NCBI RefSeq assembly: GCF_021261325.1
Contig: NZ_JAJSBI010000007.1
Span: 1-64,000, forward strand
Reading direction: 5' to 3'
DNA from: Streptomyces guryensis
GTDB lineage: Bacteria > Actinomycetota > Actinomycetes > Streptomycetales > Streptomycetaceae
DNA length: 64,000 nt
The position numbers and the translations under genes are program-made. Under the pieces are notes generated by a model. The model was not told the origin of the DNA and searched no databases. It worked only from the letters and a program-made list of their open reading frames with translations. Below, piece after piece: positions 1 to 7,534 of the stretch; positions within the stretch are counted from its first letter, which is position 1; every line of letters begins with the position of its first letter.

Positions 1-99
1 CAAGCACTTCTCCGCCTGGCCCGACAACGGATCAACGTGCTGTTCGCCATGCTCCGCGACGGCACCTTCTACGAACCCAGAACCCCACGCCTCGCTTGA
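1..99 (+). CDS. IS110-family-like transposase, C-terminal fragment (5' end outside window)
   Basis: The frame is open from the first base and stops at TGA 97-99, giving 32 residues that include LARQRINVLFAMLRDGTFYE. This looks like the C-terminal tail of IS110-type (DEDD) transposases, which carry a Leu/Arg/Val-Asn stretch followed by 'LRDG' just before the end. The rest of the gene lies left of the window, so catalytic residues cannot be checked. No inverted repeat was recognised downstream, which fits IS110 elements, since they usually lack terminal inverted repeats. The family call is from pattern memory on a short fragment. Confidence 0.6.
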   Translation, partial: QALLRLARQRINVLFAMLRDGTFYEPRTPRLA

Positions 100-372
100 C
101 GAAAGACATAGAGGCACCCCCCCGGCCGGGGGCATCGAATCCCGCGCCCACGGCCTGACACTCCAGCGGCTCCTGATGGAGTCGAGAAGAGGGTAGGACC
201 ACGCCAGGATTGTGGACAGCCGGGGGATGGCTCCTCACCCGGGGAGGACCTGACCACCGCGTCCCCGCTGCGATCGGCTGAGGATCCAGAACGCGGCCTC
301 AACCGTTGCCGGCCTGCGTGATCTCCGCACGACGCGGGCCGGAAAGGAACGTGACCGATCCCTACAGTCCTG

Positions 373-633
373 TCAGCTCTCGTAGTGGTAGCGGCACTGT
401 GCGATCAGGACGGCGTCCTCGGTGGCCTTGTAGATCAGTCGGTGCTCGTCGTTGATGCGGCGCGACCAGTAGCCCTGGAATCCGTGCTTGAGCGGTTCCG
501 GTTTGCCGATCCCCTCGTTGCCGTTCCGGGCGATGTCCGCGATGAGCGTGTTGATGCGCTTCAGGATCTTCCGGTCCTGAAGCTGCCACCACAGGTAGTC
601 CTCCCAGGCGCGAGAGGAGAAGGTGATCTTCAA
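373..633 (-). CDS. yoeB: Txe/YoeB family mRNA interferase toxin
   Basis: The 86-residue protein starts MKITFSSRAWEDYLWWQ and contains a YWSRRINDEHRLIYK block and the C-terminal QCRYHYES. Both are hallmarks of YoeB, whose C-terminal His and Tyr are catalytic. YoeB family members cleave mRNA in the ribosomal A site and are usually 84-86 residues long, so this one is full length. The gene begins 10 bases after the stop of the antitoxin gene on the same strand, the normal antitoxin-first order. It is probably co-transcribed with the antitoxin and repressed by the toxin-antitoxin complex at the palindrome upstream of the antitoxin gene. Confidence 0.93.
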   Translation of the reverse strand: MKITFSSRAWEDYLWWQLQDRKILKRINTLIADIARNGNEGIGKPEPLKHGFQGYWSRRINDEHRLIYKATEDAVLIAQCRYHYES

Positions 634-643
634 CTCGCGGCTC

Positions 644-901
644 TCATTCGTCGGTCGCCAGCTCGCGTACGGTGCCGCCGCCGTTCTCCAGCTCGTCGAT
701 GGAGGCGAGCAGGCGCCGGGCGTTCGCCGGGCTTCGCAGCAGGTACGCCGTCTCCTTCAGGGACTGGTAGTCCTCAAGGGAGACGATGACGACCGGGTCG
801 TGTCCGGCCCGGGTGATGACGACCTCTTCGCGGTCGTCGGTGACGGAGTTGAGCACCTCGGCGTACCGCGCGCGCGACTCGGAATACGTCATGGTCTTCA
901 C
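644..901 (-). CDS. yefM: YefM/Phd family antitoxin
   Basis: The protein has the YefM fold signature: MTYSESRARYAEVLNSV, then a REEVVITRAGHDPVVIVSLEDY segment, then a helical C-terminal part that would wrap the toxin. I chose the GTG at 901 (85 residues, MKTMTYSE...). An AAGGAGG ribosome site ends 6 bases before it, whereas the internal ATG at 892 is 15 bases away. The antitoxin neutralises the YoeB-like toxin encoded immediately downstream. It probably also binds DNA through its N-terminal half at the palindrome at 916-937. Confidence 0.9.
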   Translation of the reverse strand: MKTMTYSESRARYAEVLNSVTDDREEVVITRAGHDPVVIVSLEDYQSLKETAYLLRSPANARRLLASIDELENGGGTVRELATDE

Positions 902-915
902 GATCGGCCTCCTTT

Positions 916-937
916 GACGTACAAGAAACTGTACGTC
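916..937. promoter_or_regulatory. Palindromic operator upstream of the yefM-yoeB pair
   Basis: GACGTACA at 916-923 and TGTACGTC at 930-937 form a perfect 8-bp inverted repeat with a 6-base spacer, directly upstream of the antitoxin ribosome site. The E. coli yefM-yoeB operator is known to be built on TGTACA-type palindromes, and these arms carry GTACA and TGTAC. It is therefore the likely site of autorepression by the YefM/YoeB complex. Direct binding is inferred. Confidence 0.7.
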
Positions 938-1064
938 GATTTCCTGAGGTGAGGCAAGCATCAGAATGCCGGCAGCGACCGGGCGGCCTTCGGTGCGAAC
1001 ATTCCGGGTGCGGGTGAGGTACGGCAGGCGACGAGGAGTGGACGCCCCCCGCATAGCACGGCGG

Positions 1065-2282
1065 TCAGCGCGTGAATGCCTTGCGGAGCCGTTCCGCCGC
1101 CTCCTCCAGGACCGCCGTCTGCTTGCAGAACGCGAACCGTACGAACGGGGCGCCGGCCTCGCGGTGGTCGTAGAACACGGCGTTCGGGATGGCGACGACC
1201 CCGGCGCGCTCCGGGAGGGCACGGCAGAAGGCGAAGCCGTCGCCTCCTTCGGACAGCACAGTCCCGAGGGGGCGGATGTCGGTGGTGATGAAGTAGGTGC
1301 CGGCGGGCCGGAAGACCTTGAAGCCCGCGTCCGCCAGGCCCGCCGCCAGCAGGTCCCGCTTGGCCAGCATGTCCTCGCGGAAGGCGGTGAAGTAGCTGTC
1401 GGGGAGCGCCAGCGCCTCGGCGACGGCGTACTGGAAGGGCCCGGAGGAGACGTACGTCAGGAACTGCTTCGCGGAGCGGGCCGCCGAGACCAGTGCCGGG
1501 GCCGCGGTGATCCAGCCGACCTTCCAGCCGGTGAAGGAGAAGGTCTTGCCCGCCGAGCCGATGGTGACCGTCCGGTCGCGCATGCCGGGGAAGGTGGCCA
1601 GGGGGAGGTGCTCGGCCTCGTCGAAGACCAGGTGCTCGTAGACCTCGTCCGTGACGACCAGCAGGTCGCGTTCCACCGCCAGCTCGGCGATCGCGGTCAG
1701 CTCCTCGCGGGTGAGGACCGTGCCGGTGGGGTTGTGCGGGGTGTTGATGAGCAGGAGGCGGGTGCGGTCGGTGACGGCCGCGCGCAGTTCGTCGAGGTCC
1801 AGGCGGAAGCCGGCGCCCTCGTCGACGTGGGGCCGCAACGTGACCGGCACTCTGGTCCCGCCCGCCATGGCGATGCAGGCCGCGTACGAGTCGTAGTACG
1901 GCTCGAAGGCGATCACCTCGTCGCCGGGCTCCAGCAGGGCGAGGAGGGCGGCGGCGATGGCCTCGGTGGCGCCCGCGGTGACCAGGACCTCGGTGTCGGG
2001 GTCGTACGACAGGCCGTAGCGGCGCTCCTGGTGCGCGGCGATCGCGGTGCGCAGCTCGGGGACGCCGGGGCCCGGCGGGTACTGGTTGCCGCGGCCGTCG
2101 CGCAGCGCCCGTACGGCGGCCTCACGGACCTCCTCGGGGCCGTCCGTGTCGGGGAAGCCCTGTCCCAGGTTGATGGCGCCGGTCTGCACGGCCAGGGCCG
2201 ACATCTCGGCGAAGATCGTCGTCCCGAACTCGGCGAGGCGGCGGTTGAGGAGGGGGCGGGTGCTGGAGGTCATGCCGGTCAT
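1065..2282 (-). CDS. PLP-dependent class I/II aminotransferase (DapC-like)
   Basis: At 405 residues this is a full-length fold-type I aminotransferase. Visible motifs are NLGQGFPDTDGP near the N terminus, NQYPPGPGVPELR, INTPHNPTG (substrate and PLP contacts), VTDEVYEHLVFD, and SAGKTFSFTGWKVGW with the PLP-binding lysine. Such proteins are annotated as N-succinyldiaminopimelate, kynurenine or methionine-type aminotransferases, and the sequence alone does not settle the substrate. The segment encoding GKTFSFTGWKVGW (about 1510-1560) is where the attB site of actinophage TG1 is known in the orthologous gene of other Streptomyces. Here it is uninterrupted. Two in-frame ATGs (2282 and 2273) are possible starts. 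Confidence 0.88.
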   Translation of the reverse strand: MTGMTSSTRPLLNRRLAEFGTTIFAEMSALAVQTGAINLGQGFPDTDGPEEVREAAVRALRDGRGNQYPPGPGVPELRTAIAAHQERRYGLSYDPDTEVLVTAGATEAIAAALLALLEPGDEVIAFEPYYDSYAACIAMAGGTRVPVTLRPHVDEGAGFRLDLDELRAAVTDRTRLLLINTPHNPTGTVLTREELTAIAELAVERDLLVVTDEVYEHLVFDEAEHLPLATFPGMRDRTVTIGSAGKTFSFTGWKVGWITAAPALVSAARSAKQFLTYVSSGPFQYAVAEALALPDSYFTAFREDMLAKRDLLAAGLADAGFKVFRPAGTYFITTDIRPLGTVLSEGGDGFAFCRALPERAGVVAIPNAVFYDHREAGAPFVRFAFCKQTAVLEEAAERLRKAFTR

Positions 2283-2652
2283 CCTGCGCCGAAGCTCCGG
2301 AGTTCCTCAACTCACCGCTCCACGACGCGTACCGGGCGATCGCGTGCCGCAGTTCGATCCGCTCGGGCTCCGGCAGCTCGACCCCCTGGGTGAACGCCAT
2401 GACATGCTCGGCGACCGCGCGCAGCTTCGTGTTGGTGCGCTGCGAGACATCGCGCAGGACCCGCCACGCCTCCTCCGGCGCCATCCGCCCGAGGACGACG
2501 ACGGCGCCGATGGCCTGGTCGACGACCGCGTGCGAGCTGACGGCCTGCTCCAGCTGGGCGCGCTCCACTTCCAGGCGCTCGTTCTCCACGGCCAGATCGG
2601 TGGCGGACAGGATCTTCAGGGGCTGCGATCGGGAGACCGCAAAGAAGGCCAT
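2122..2652 (-). CDS. ANTAR domain RNA-binding regulator (C-terminal part doubtful)
   Basis: Residues about 25-100 carry an ANTAR-type helical segment with SSHAVVDQAIGAVVVLGRM and WRVLRDVSQRTNTKLRAVAEHV. ANTAR domains bind paired-hairpin RNA and act as antiterminators. No GAF domain precedes it, and Streptomyces has many such stand-alone proteins of about 110-130 residues. The frame continues to 176 residues by running into the 5' part of the aminotransferase gene (overlap 2122-2282). Its last ~55 residues are low complexity. The change follows a 16-bp sequence at 2301-2316 that is repeated at the island ends, so the original 3' end may have been replaced by recombination. Confidence 0.7.
   Translation of the reverse strand: MAFFAVSRSQPLKILSATDLAVENERLEVERAQLEQAVSSHAVVDQAIGAVVVLGRMAPEEAWRVLRDVSQRTNTKLRAVAEHVMAFTQGVELPEPERIELRHAIARYASWSGELRNSGASAQDDRHDLQHPPPPQPPPRRVRDDDLRRDVGPGRADRRHQPGTGLPRHGRPRGGP
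2301..2316. repeat. Partial att-like copy (16 bp) inside the ANTAR gene
   Basis: AGTTCCTCAACTCACC here is identical to bases 2814-2829, which overlap the 24-bp island-end repeat. It lies just where the ANTAR reading frame loses its family character. It could be a relic of an earlier, tandem integration event. Confidence 0.5.
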
Positions 2653-2802
2653 GGCTGGCTCACCATTTCGTCAGGGCGGGGACTGGGCTCTGTTGCGCTG
2701 TTGCCCCCCAAAATGCCTCGTACACACGCCCTCGGAGGGCTACTACGGCTGACCGGCTCCCGTCCGTGGCGGGGTGGGTGCAGGGGTGTTCCCCTGCGCT
2801 CG

Positions 2803-2826
2803 GAACCCTCTGAAGTTCCTCAACTC
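2803..2826. repeat. Left att-like 24-bp direct repeat
   Basis: This 24-bp sequence starts GAACCCTCTGAAG and ends CCTCAACTC. It recurs base for base at 6117-6140 in the same orientation. The two copies bracket about 3.3 kb containing a tyrosine integrase remnant, and the right copy sits close to the integrase 3' end, as attachment sites usually do. I read them as the attL/attR of an integrative element. Confidence 0.75.
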
Positions 2827-2991
2827 ACCTACGGGGGTGAGCAGCTGCGGCGACACCCGACGTGCTCCCTCTGAGCTGGGGGAGAGCGGTCGGCAAGTGC
2901 CGTCGTCTGTCGGCGTTGGCCGCTGTCGGACGGCCCACAGACGGCCCGGCGCAGGACCTCGAAGAGCCTGTATCGGGCCGGGCCGGATCGC

Positions 2992-3031
2992 GCCCCCTTG
3001 GAAGGCTGTCCTGTGGGCTTTCCAAGGGGGC
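2992..3031 (-). terminator. Rho-independent-like terminator for the 3998-3116 gene pair
   Basis: GCCCCCTTGGAA (2992-3003) and TTCCAAGGGGGC (3020-3031) form a perfect 12-bp stem with a 16-base loop. It lies 85 bases past the stop of the minus-strand gene at 3116. No T-run is evident, which is usual in Streptomyces. Confidence 0.65.
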
Positions 3032-3115
3032 ACGGCGCCTCACTCCAGGCATCACCGGAGCGAACGCGCACTACCGGCGACGACGAAGCCCACCGAGCGG
3101 TAAGCGGAAGGCGCC

Positions 3116-3445
3116 TCAGTTCAGTCTCTTCCCCATGCGCGCCGAAAACTTCTCTGTGTCCTTCGTGTGCCACCACTCGAACAGGTGGGTGCGCACAAGG
3201 AACCCGAGGTAATTCAGGGTGTCCTCGGTGAGGTCTCCGCTCACCAGACTCGCTTCATGACCCTGGTAGTCAAGTGAGACTTCCCAGAGCTGTCCTGAGA
3301 TGCTGACCTGAATTTTCAGAAGCAACTTCGGGAAGGTAGACGGCACCTTTACCTCAAGGACTTCAAGAGAGGATCCCCCTCCCTCGCTCTGTAGCCCCGA
3401 AAGCCTTTGGGTGAGCGCTTCCCTCACTTGCTCCTGGGTGGCCAT
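3116..3445 (-). CDS. Hypothetical 109-residue cytoplasmic protein
   Basis: I do not recognise this family. The protein has no signal peptide or membrane segment. The first ~20 residues are helical and charged (MATQEQVREALTQRL), followed by beta-rich stretches (LEVLEVKVPSTFPKLLLKIQVSIS) and an aromatic C-terminal part (LFEWWHTKDTEKF). A GAAAGGA ribosome site precedes the ATG at 3445. It starts 10 bases downstream of the secreted-protein gene and is probably co-transcribed with it. It lies inside the repeat-flanked island, and its base composition is clearly less GC-rich than the core genes. An immunity role for the secreted partner is possible but unsupported. Confidence 0.65.
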   Translation of the reverse strand: MATQEQVREALTQRLSGLQSEGGGSSLEVLEVKVPSTFPKLLLKIQVSISGQLWEVSLDYQGHEASLVSGDLTEDTLNYLGFLVRTHLFEWWHTKDTEKFSARMGKRLN

Positions 3446-3455
3446 TTAGGTCCTT

Positions 3456-3998
3456 TCAGCACTTTGCGCCCGCTGAAGCTGCGGCTATGGCTGGTGTTGT
3501 GTACTCTACCGTGGCCGTAATGATTCCCTGCGGTGTCAGACCGCCCGGCGTCCCTCCAAGGGGCCCCTTGTTGACAACCACCTTGAAGTTCTTCGTTGGC
3601 GGCTTGGAGGAGCAACCGGCGCCTACCTTGTACCGGTAGTACACCCCGGGCGACCTCTCGTAACCGTTGAAGAGTGTGTCGCTTATCTTGTTGCTGAAGC
3701 TGGTGCTCCAGCGCCCGCGCTCAACTATGTGGTTGTAGCCCCAAGTTTTCGTTCCGCAGCGCAGGGGCATCTTGCTCGGGCCGATCCAGTAGGTGTAGGC
3801 GACCTTTGAGTAGTGCTGCCTCTGGCAGGGATCTGATGCGCTCGCTACGGCTGCCGCGTCATTGGTCGAAACGTGTGCTGTGGCGGCTGCGGGCATCTCG
3901 TCGGATGCGTTCGCAGCTGTAGGTGTGGTGAGCAGGACAGCTGCTCCTGCTGCCGCGATGAACGTCGCTGTGGATTTGCGGAAATGCGTGGCGCGCAC
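3456..3998 (-). CDS. Secreted protein of unknown function (island cargo)
   Basis: The 180-residue product begins at GTG 3998 with a classical signal peptide: MRATHFRKS, then a hydrophobic TATFIAAAGAAVLLTTPTA, then an ANAS cleavage-type site. The mature part has four cysteines and conserved-looking blocks (KVAYTYWIGPSKMPLRCG, TKTWGYNHIVERGRWS, KVVVNKGPLGGTPGGLTP, GIITATVEYTTP). I do not recognise the family. It is exported and likely disulphide-bonded. It lies upstream of a small cytoplasmic protein in a probable two-gene operon, which would suit a secreted toxin or enzyme with a partner, but nothing in the sequence proves this. Confidence 0.75.
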   Translation of the reverse strand: MRATHFRKSTATFIAAAGAAVLLTTPTAANASDEMPAAATAHVSTNDAAAVASASDPCQRQHYSKVAYTYWIGPSKMPLRCGTKTWGYNHIVERGRWSTSFSNKISDTLFNGYERSPGVYYRYKVGAGCSSKPPTKNFKVVVNKGPLGGTPGGLTPQGIITATVEYTTPAIAAASAGAKC

Positions 3999-4533
3999 GT
4001 TTTCTCTTTTCGGTGCAGATACTTCTGTGTGTCTCCTGTGGGTTTACTCATGCTCTCCTTCTGATAATTGCAGATGCAAGGGGTTTCTAGGTGATCATCT
4101 TCACACCTCGAAGCGGAACCGATACGTTGAGTTATTCATCTCGTGCGGGATGCCTGGGCGTGTTCAAGGGGATGGGCAGCCGTGTGTAACGCGATCCCGT
4201 CCCTCCCGAAGGGCGGGCTCTTGCGAGTCGCAGGGCGTACCGACGCTGCGGACGCTCCCCCAAGCTGGGAGAGCCGAAGAGAGGATGGCAGCACGCGGGT
4301 GGCATGCACCGGCGTCCGGCGGACCCAGCCGGGCACGGCACAACCCGACGCCTACTGACGGACACGGTCAACACGCTTTCCAACTGTGTTGGTGGGGCCC
4401 TGGGCGTCATTCAGGGCCGTTCACCTGCGTTCATGGTTGGCCACTGACGTGGAGACGACTCGGGGTCTCGCCTGAACGAACGTGAACGGTGCTGAATGAG
4501 ACGGAAACTGAGACGGCCTGGTGCGTGCGCGCT
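3999..4533. other. Intergenic region of island remnant
   Basis: No coding region is supported in this 535-bp gap. A short GC-rich hairpin (CCCTCCCGAAGGGCGGG, about 4201-4217) and CGTTCAC/GTGAACG-type inverted motifs near 4420-4490 are visible. The start side of the secreted-protein gene (about 3999-4140) is AT-richer and likely holds its promoter. Confidence 0.4.
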
Positions 4534-5115
4534 TCAGCGCTCTCGCAGCAGTTCGGTGAGTTCGGCCAGGCTGGCTTCGATCCGCTTCAGGCGCTCGTGA
4601 TCAGAAGCTGGCATGTCCTGGGGGTCGGGGTTGGTGATGAAGCGGTAGGCCAGCGTCGCGGTGACCGTACCTACCGTGCCGATGCCGACCACCATCAAGA
4701 TCCCTCCCACGACGCGGCCCTCCGGTGTGACCGGGACCTGATCGCCGTAGCCGACCGTCGTCACCGTTGTCAGCGCCCACCACACGGCATCGGCGTACGA
4801 GTGGATGGTCGCACCGACGGCGTTCCTCTCGGCATCCAGCACGGCGCCTGCCCCGACCAGGACCACGGTCAACCCCACTAGCGCCGTCGCTATGAGCAAC
4901 CGCTCGGACCGACTGCGCTGCGCGATGACGGTAACCCGTCCGAAGATGGCCAGGACCCGAAGTGACCGGATCGCAGGCACCAGAACCGCGATCAGGTCCA
5001 AGGGGTGGGTAACGACGAAGCGTCGGCGATCCTGCACGAGATAGAGCCGCACCCCGTAATCGAAGGCGAACGCCGCCCAGGCGAGGTAGTCGATGGCGTA
5101 GGAGAAGCCCCCAGC
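4534..5115 (-). pseudogene. Potassium channel, N-terminally truncated
   Basis: The frame encodes about 190 residues of a voltage-gated-type K+ channel. It has a hydrophobic segment, an RSLRVLAIFGR S4-like stretch, an SERLLIATALVGLTVV helix, the pore with TTVTTVGYGD selectivity filter, and a last helix GILMVVGIGTVGTVTATL. It ends in a cytoplasmic ERLKRIEASLAELTELL coiled coil. The first transmembrane segment and any start codon are missing. Family homology ends near 5100-5115, and the frame then continues as an antisense shadow of the integrase fragment. The gene was therefore probably cut by a deletion and is unlikely to give a normal channel. Confidence 0.75.
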
Positions 5116-6068
5116 GAGACTGCCCGGAAGGAACTCGGCCGGCGCCTGAGGCTGCACGCCTACCCGGTGCTCGGCTCCAGGCCGGTCGGGACCTTCCGGC
5201 CGGAGCACATCAGGGAGTTCCTCGCCGCCCTGGAGGCGAAGCCCGGCGTCGGCCCCTCCTACGCCCGGAACATCTTCGCGGACGTTCAGTCGGTTCTGTC
5301 GGCCGCCGTCGATGACTCGTTGCTGTCGCGCAACCCCTGCGGCGCACGCAGCATCCGGCGGCCCAGGCCTGACGCACATCCCGTGGTCCCGTGGGTTCCC
5401 GCCCAGGTGTTCGCCGTTCGTGCGGCCCTTCTGGAGCGGTACCAGGCGATGGTCGATGTCGGCGCCGGATGCGGGCTGCGGCAGGGCGAGGTGTTCGGAC
5501 TGGCCGAGGACGCCATCGACGGGCGCACGCTCCATGTCGTCCGGCAGATCAAGCACGTGGAAGGGCGGCCGGTCTTCGCTCTCCCCAAGGGCGGCAAGAA
5601 GCGGGACGTGCCGCTGCCCGACTCCGTGGCGGCAGCGCTCCGGGCGCACATGGAGGCCTGCAAGCCCGTAGAGATCACGTTGCCGTGGGACGTGCCGGAG
5701 GGGCCGAAGGTGTCCGCCCGGCTGATCTTCACGGCTGAGCAAGGGGGCATGGTGTGGCGCAGCAACTTCAACGGCAAGGAGTGGAAGCCCGCTCTCGCGG
5801 CCGCGGGCCTCATCCCGGAAGCCGACGATGACGGCAAGTACGAGTCGGCACGCGAGCACGGCATGCACGCCCTCCGGCACTTCTACGCCTCGGCTCTGCT
5901 GGACGCGGGCGAGAACATCAAGGCCGTCAGCGAGTACATGGGGCATGCCGACCCGGCGCTGACCCTGCGGGTGTACGCCCACCTGATGCCCGAAAGCCGC
6001 GAGCGCGCCCGGCGTGCCATCGACACCGTGTTTCAGTCCAACCCTCCCGAAGATCACGGCCCACAGAC

Positions 6069-6104
6069 GGCCCCTGACCTGCCCTTCTATGCAGGTCAGG
6101 GGCC
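6069..6104 (+). terminator. Terminator hairpin at the integrase 3' end
   Basis: GGCCCCTGACCTGC (6069-6082) pairs perfectly with 6091-6104 across an 8-base loop. It sits at the end of the integrase homology, 13 bases before the right att repeat. Confidence 0.75.
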
Positions 6105-6116
6105 GTTTGTACGTGA

Positions 6117-6140
6117 GAACCCTCTGAAGTTCCTCAACTC
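6117..6140. repeat. Right att-like 24-bp direct repeat
   Basis: Exact copy of 2803-2826 in the same orientation, next to the integrase 3' end. It marks the right boundary of the integrated element. Confidence 0.75.
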
Positions 6141-6239
6141 TGCTTTGACCGCCGAGAGCGCCGGGCATCCCCCGTTCACGCAAGAAGCGAGGCACCCACG
6201 GGGGGCTGCTTCGGGGGACGACGAAAGGACGGTGGCGCC

Positions 6240-6554
6240 ATGGTCATCGGCTTCATCGTGGTGGCGGTCGCGATCGCGTTCGTGGCGATCGTCGCGAAGG
6301 CAGCGGGCAGGGACGGGTCGAAGTCGTTCGGCGGGGGGAGCCGGAGCGGCTCGTACAGCGGCGACCGCAGCGGCGGGAGCAGCAGTTGGTGGGCCGGCGG
6401 GGGAGACAGCGGCTCGTCGGGCGGGCACCACTCCGGCGGGCACCACTCCGGCGGTCACCACTCCGGCGGTCACCACTCCTGCGGGGGCGGGCACTCCTCC
6501 TGTGGTGGCGGGTCGTCCTGCGGTGGTGGCGGGGGATGCGGCGGGGGCAGCTGA
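6240..6554 (+). CDS. Small membrane protein with Gly/His/Ser/Cys repeat tail
   Basis: The 104-residue protein begins with one hydrophobic segment (MVIGFIVVAVAIAFVAIVAKA). A Gly/Ser-rich linker follows, then four tandem GGHHS units (residues 61-80), then a tail with cysteines spaced by GGG/GSS (SCGGGHSSCGGG...). An AAAGGA ribosome site precedes ATG 6240, and a strong terminator follows at 6609-6644. I do not know the function. Eight adjacent histidines and five cysteines on a membrane anchor would suit metal binding. The repeat DNA is a 15-bp unit repeated four times at 6420-6479. Confidence 0.7.
   Translation: MVIGFIVVAVAIAFVAIVAKAAGRDGSKSFGGGSRSGSYSGDRSGGSSSWWAGGGDSGSSGGHHSGGHHSGGHHSGGHHSCGGGHSSCGGGSSCGGGGGCGGGS
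6420..6479 (+). repeat. Four tandem 15-bp units (GGHHS codons)
   Basis: The unit GGCGG(G/T)CACCACTCC occurs four times head to tail. The first two units differ from the last two by one G/T change, consistent with recent unit duplication. Confidence 0.9.
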
Positions 6555-6950
6555 GCCGGGGCGGCCGGGCTCCGAGGGGGAACCGCATACTTGCCTGTCA
6601 CACCCGTTGAGCACCCGCCGGAGCCCATGCACCGGCGGGTGCTCGTGCGCTCCGGCGTGCGCCGCGGCCGCCATGGCGTACGCCGTGGTTGAACAGGTGA
6701 GCAGTGGAGCCCTCTGAGGGATGGAAACCCCACGAAGTTGGGTAAAAACGCTGTGACGGCGCCACCGTTCATGATTCCCTCTAAAACACCGGTGCGGTCC
6801 TCGGACGTCCTGCTGAGACCTCCCTGACCTCCCTGACCTCCCGACTGGGCCGACCGGGCCGTCCGGGCCGATCCCCCGGCGTCGCCCGGTGTGCCGGACC
6901 CCCACACCTTCCTCCTTGACTTTCTTTGTGTGCCTGCGGAGAGCCGACCC
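6555..6950. other. Intergenic region with terminator and direct repeats
   Basis: This 396-bp gap holds the terminator at 6609-6644 and three adjacent copies of a GACCTCCCT-type unit at about 6816-6843. It also carries the ribosome site for the DUF2617 gene. The frame is open in this gap upstream of 6951, but I do not take it as coding. Confidence 0.5.
6609..6644 (+). terminator. Terminator after the repeat membrane protein
   Basis: GAGCACCCGCCGG (6609-6621) pairs perfectly with 6632-6644 across a 10-base loop, 55 bases after the stop codon. Confidence 0.85.
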
Positions 6951-7487
6951 ATGCTCACGACCCTGAACACCTCATACACCGACACGCGCGCGGCCGACCT
7001 CGCCTGGGCCCTGGGGCGTGAGCCGCTTCCCGCCCTGGCCACGCTCGACCTCGAACTGGCCGATGCCAAGCTTCAGTTGAGACTCCTCGGCGCGTCCCAC
7101 CAGGTGCTCCTGGAGGAGCGGCGGGGCAGTTGTTCGGAGACGGTGGCGTGCATGCCGGGCAGCAGCACACCGCTGCCGCTGGGCGTCGCCAAACGGATGG
7201 GCGACTGGGAGTACGAGTTCGCGGCCCGGGTGGAAGTCCTGTCCCCGGGCTCGTTCGCGGGGCGCGCGCAGGAGTTGCTCGCACTGGTCTCCGACCATCC
7301 GCACGGCCTTGCGGGGGTCTTCCCCGGCAGCCCGCACGCCTTCACCGCGCTGCTCGCCCAGTGGCACGAGGGCCAGGTCCACTGGCGGACCTGGCACGCG
7401 TACCCGCAGGACGGGCAGTTGGTGGCGACGCGGACGCGGGTGGGAGCCCGGGTTCCCGTGCCGCAGGTCGGTCCGCCGGCCGCCTGA
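6951..7487 (+). CDS. DUF2617 family protein
   Basis: The 178-residue protein starts at ATG 6951 behind GGAGA; a longer in-frame start at 6891 lacks a ribosome site. Family-like blocks are SYTDTRAADLAWAL, LRLLGASHQVLLE, WEYEFAARVEVLSPG and QVHWRTWHAYPQDGQLV. No signal or membrane segment is visible. DUF2617 has no established function. In Streptomyces it habitually lies next to the spermidine-synthase-like gene, as here. Confidence 0.8.
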   Translation: MLTTLNTSYTDTRAADLAWALGREPLPALATLDLELADAKLQLRLLGASHQVLLEERRGSCSETVACMPGSSTPLPLGVAKRMGDWEYEFAARVEVLSPGSFAGRAQELLALVSDHPHGLAGVFPGSPHAFTALLAQWHEGQVHWRTWHAYPQDGQLVATRTRVGARVPVPQVGPPAA

Positions 7488-7534
7488 CCCGAACGCGCGG
7501 CCTCAAACACGCGGTGACGAAGTGGCCGGCAGTT

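Larger units (their letters stand above)
2653..3115. other. Gene-poor left end of island remnant
   Basis: No convincing coding region is seen on either strand. The stretch holds the left 24-bp repeat (2803-2826) and the strong hairpin at 2992-3031. The rest shows no recognisable feature. Confidence 0.5.
5131..6141 (+). pseudogene. Tyrosine recombinase (integrase), N-terminally truncated
   Basis: The remnant covers a core-binding part (GTFRPEHIREFLAALE) and a full catalytic domain. Catalytic residues are visible: Arg in GCGLRQGEVFGL, Lys in PKGGKKRDVPLP, HALRHFYAS (His/Arg), MGHAD (His) and Tyr in RVYAHLMPE. The N-terminal arm domain is missing; homology starts near 5140, abutting the truncated K+ channel. 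No stop follows the family C terminus. The frame reads through the hairpin at 6069-6104 and the right att repeat, and only stops at 6717. It is the integration enzyme of the island and is presumably inactive. Confidence 0.8.

Noticed and set aside
5116..6195. Long minus-strand extension of the K+ channel frame
   Set aside because: It is antisense to the integrase catalytic domain and carries no channel features.
6141..6717. Extension of the integrase reading frame to 6717
   Set aside because: It runs through a terminator hairpin, the att repeat and the small membrane protein gene. The sequence is low complexity and unlike integrases.
6710..6760. CCTCTGAGG...CGAAGTTGGG resembling the island att sequence
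   Set aside because: Only scattered matches to the 24-bp repeat; not enough to call a further att copy.
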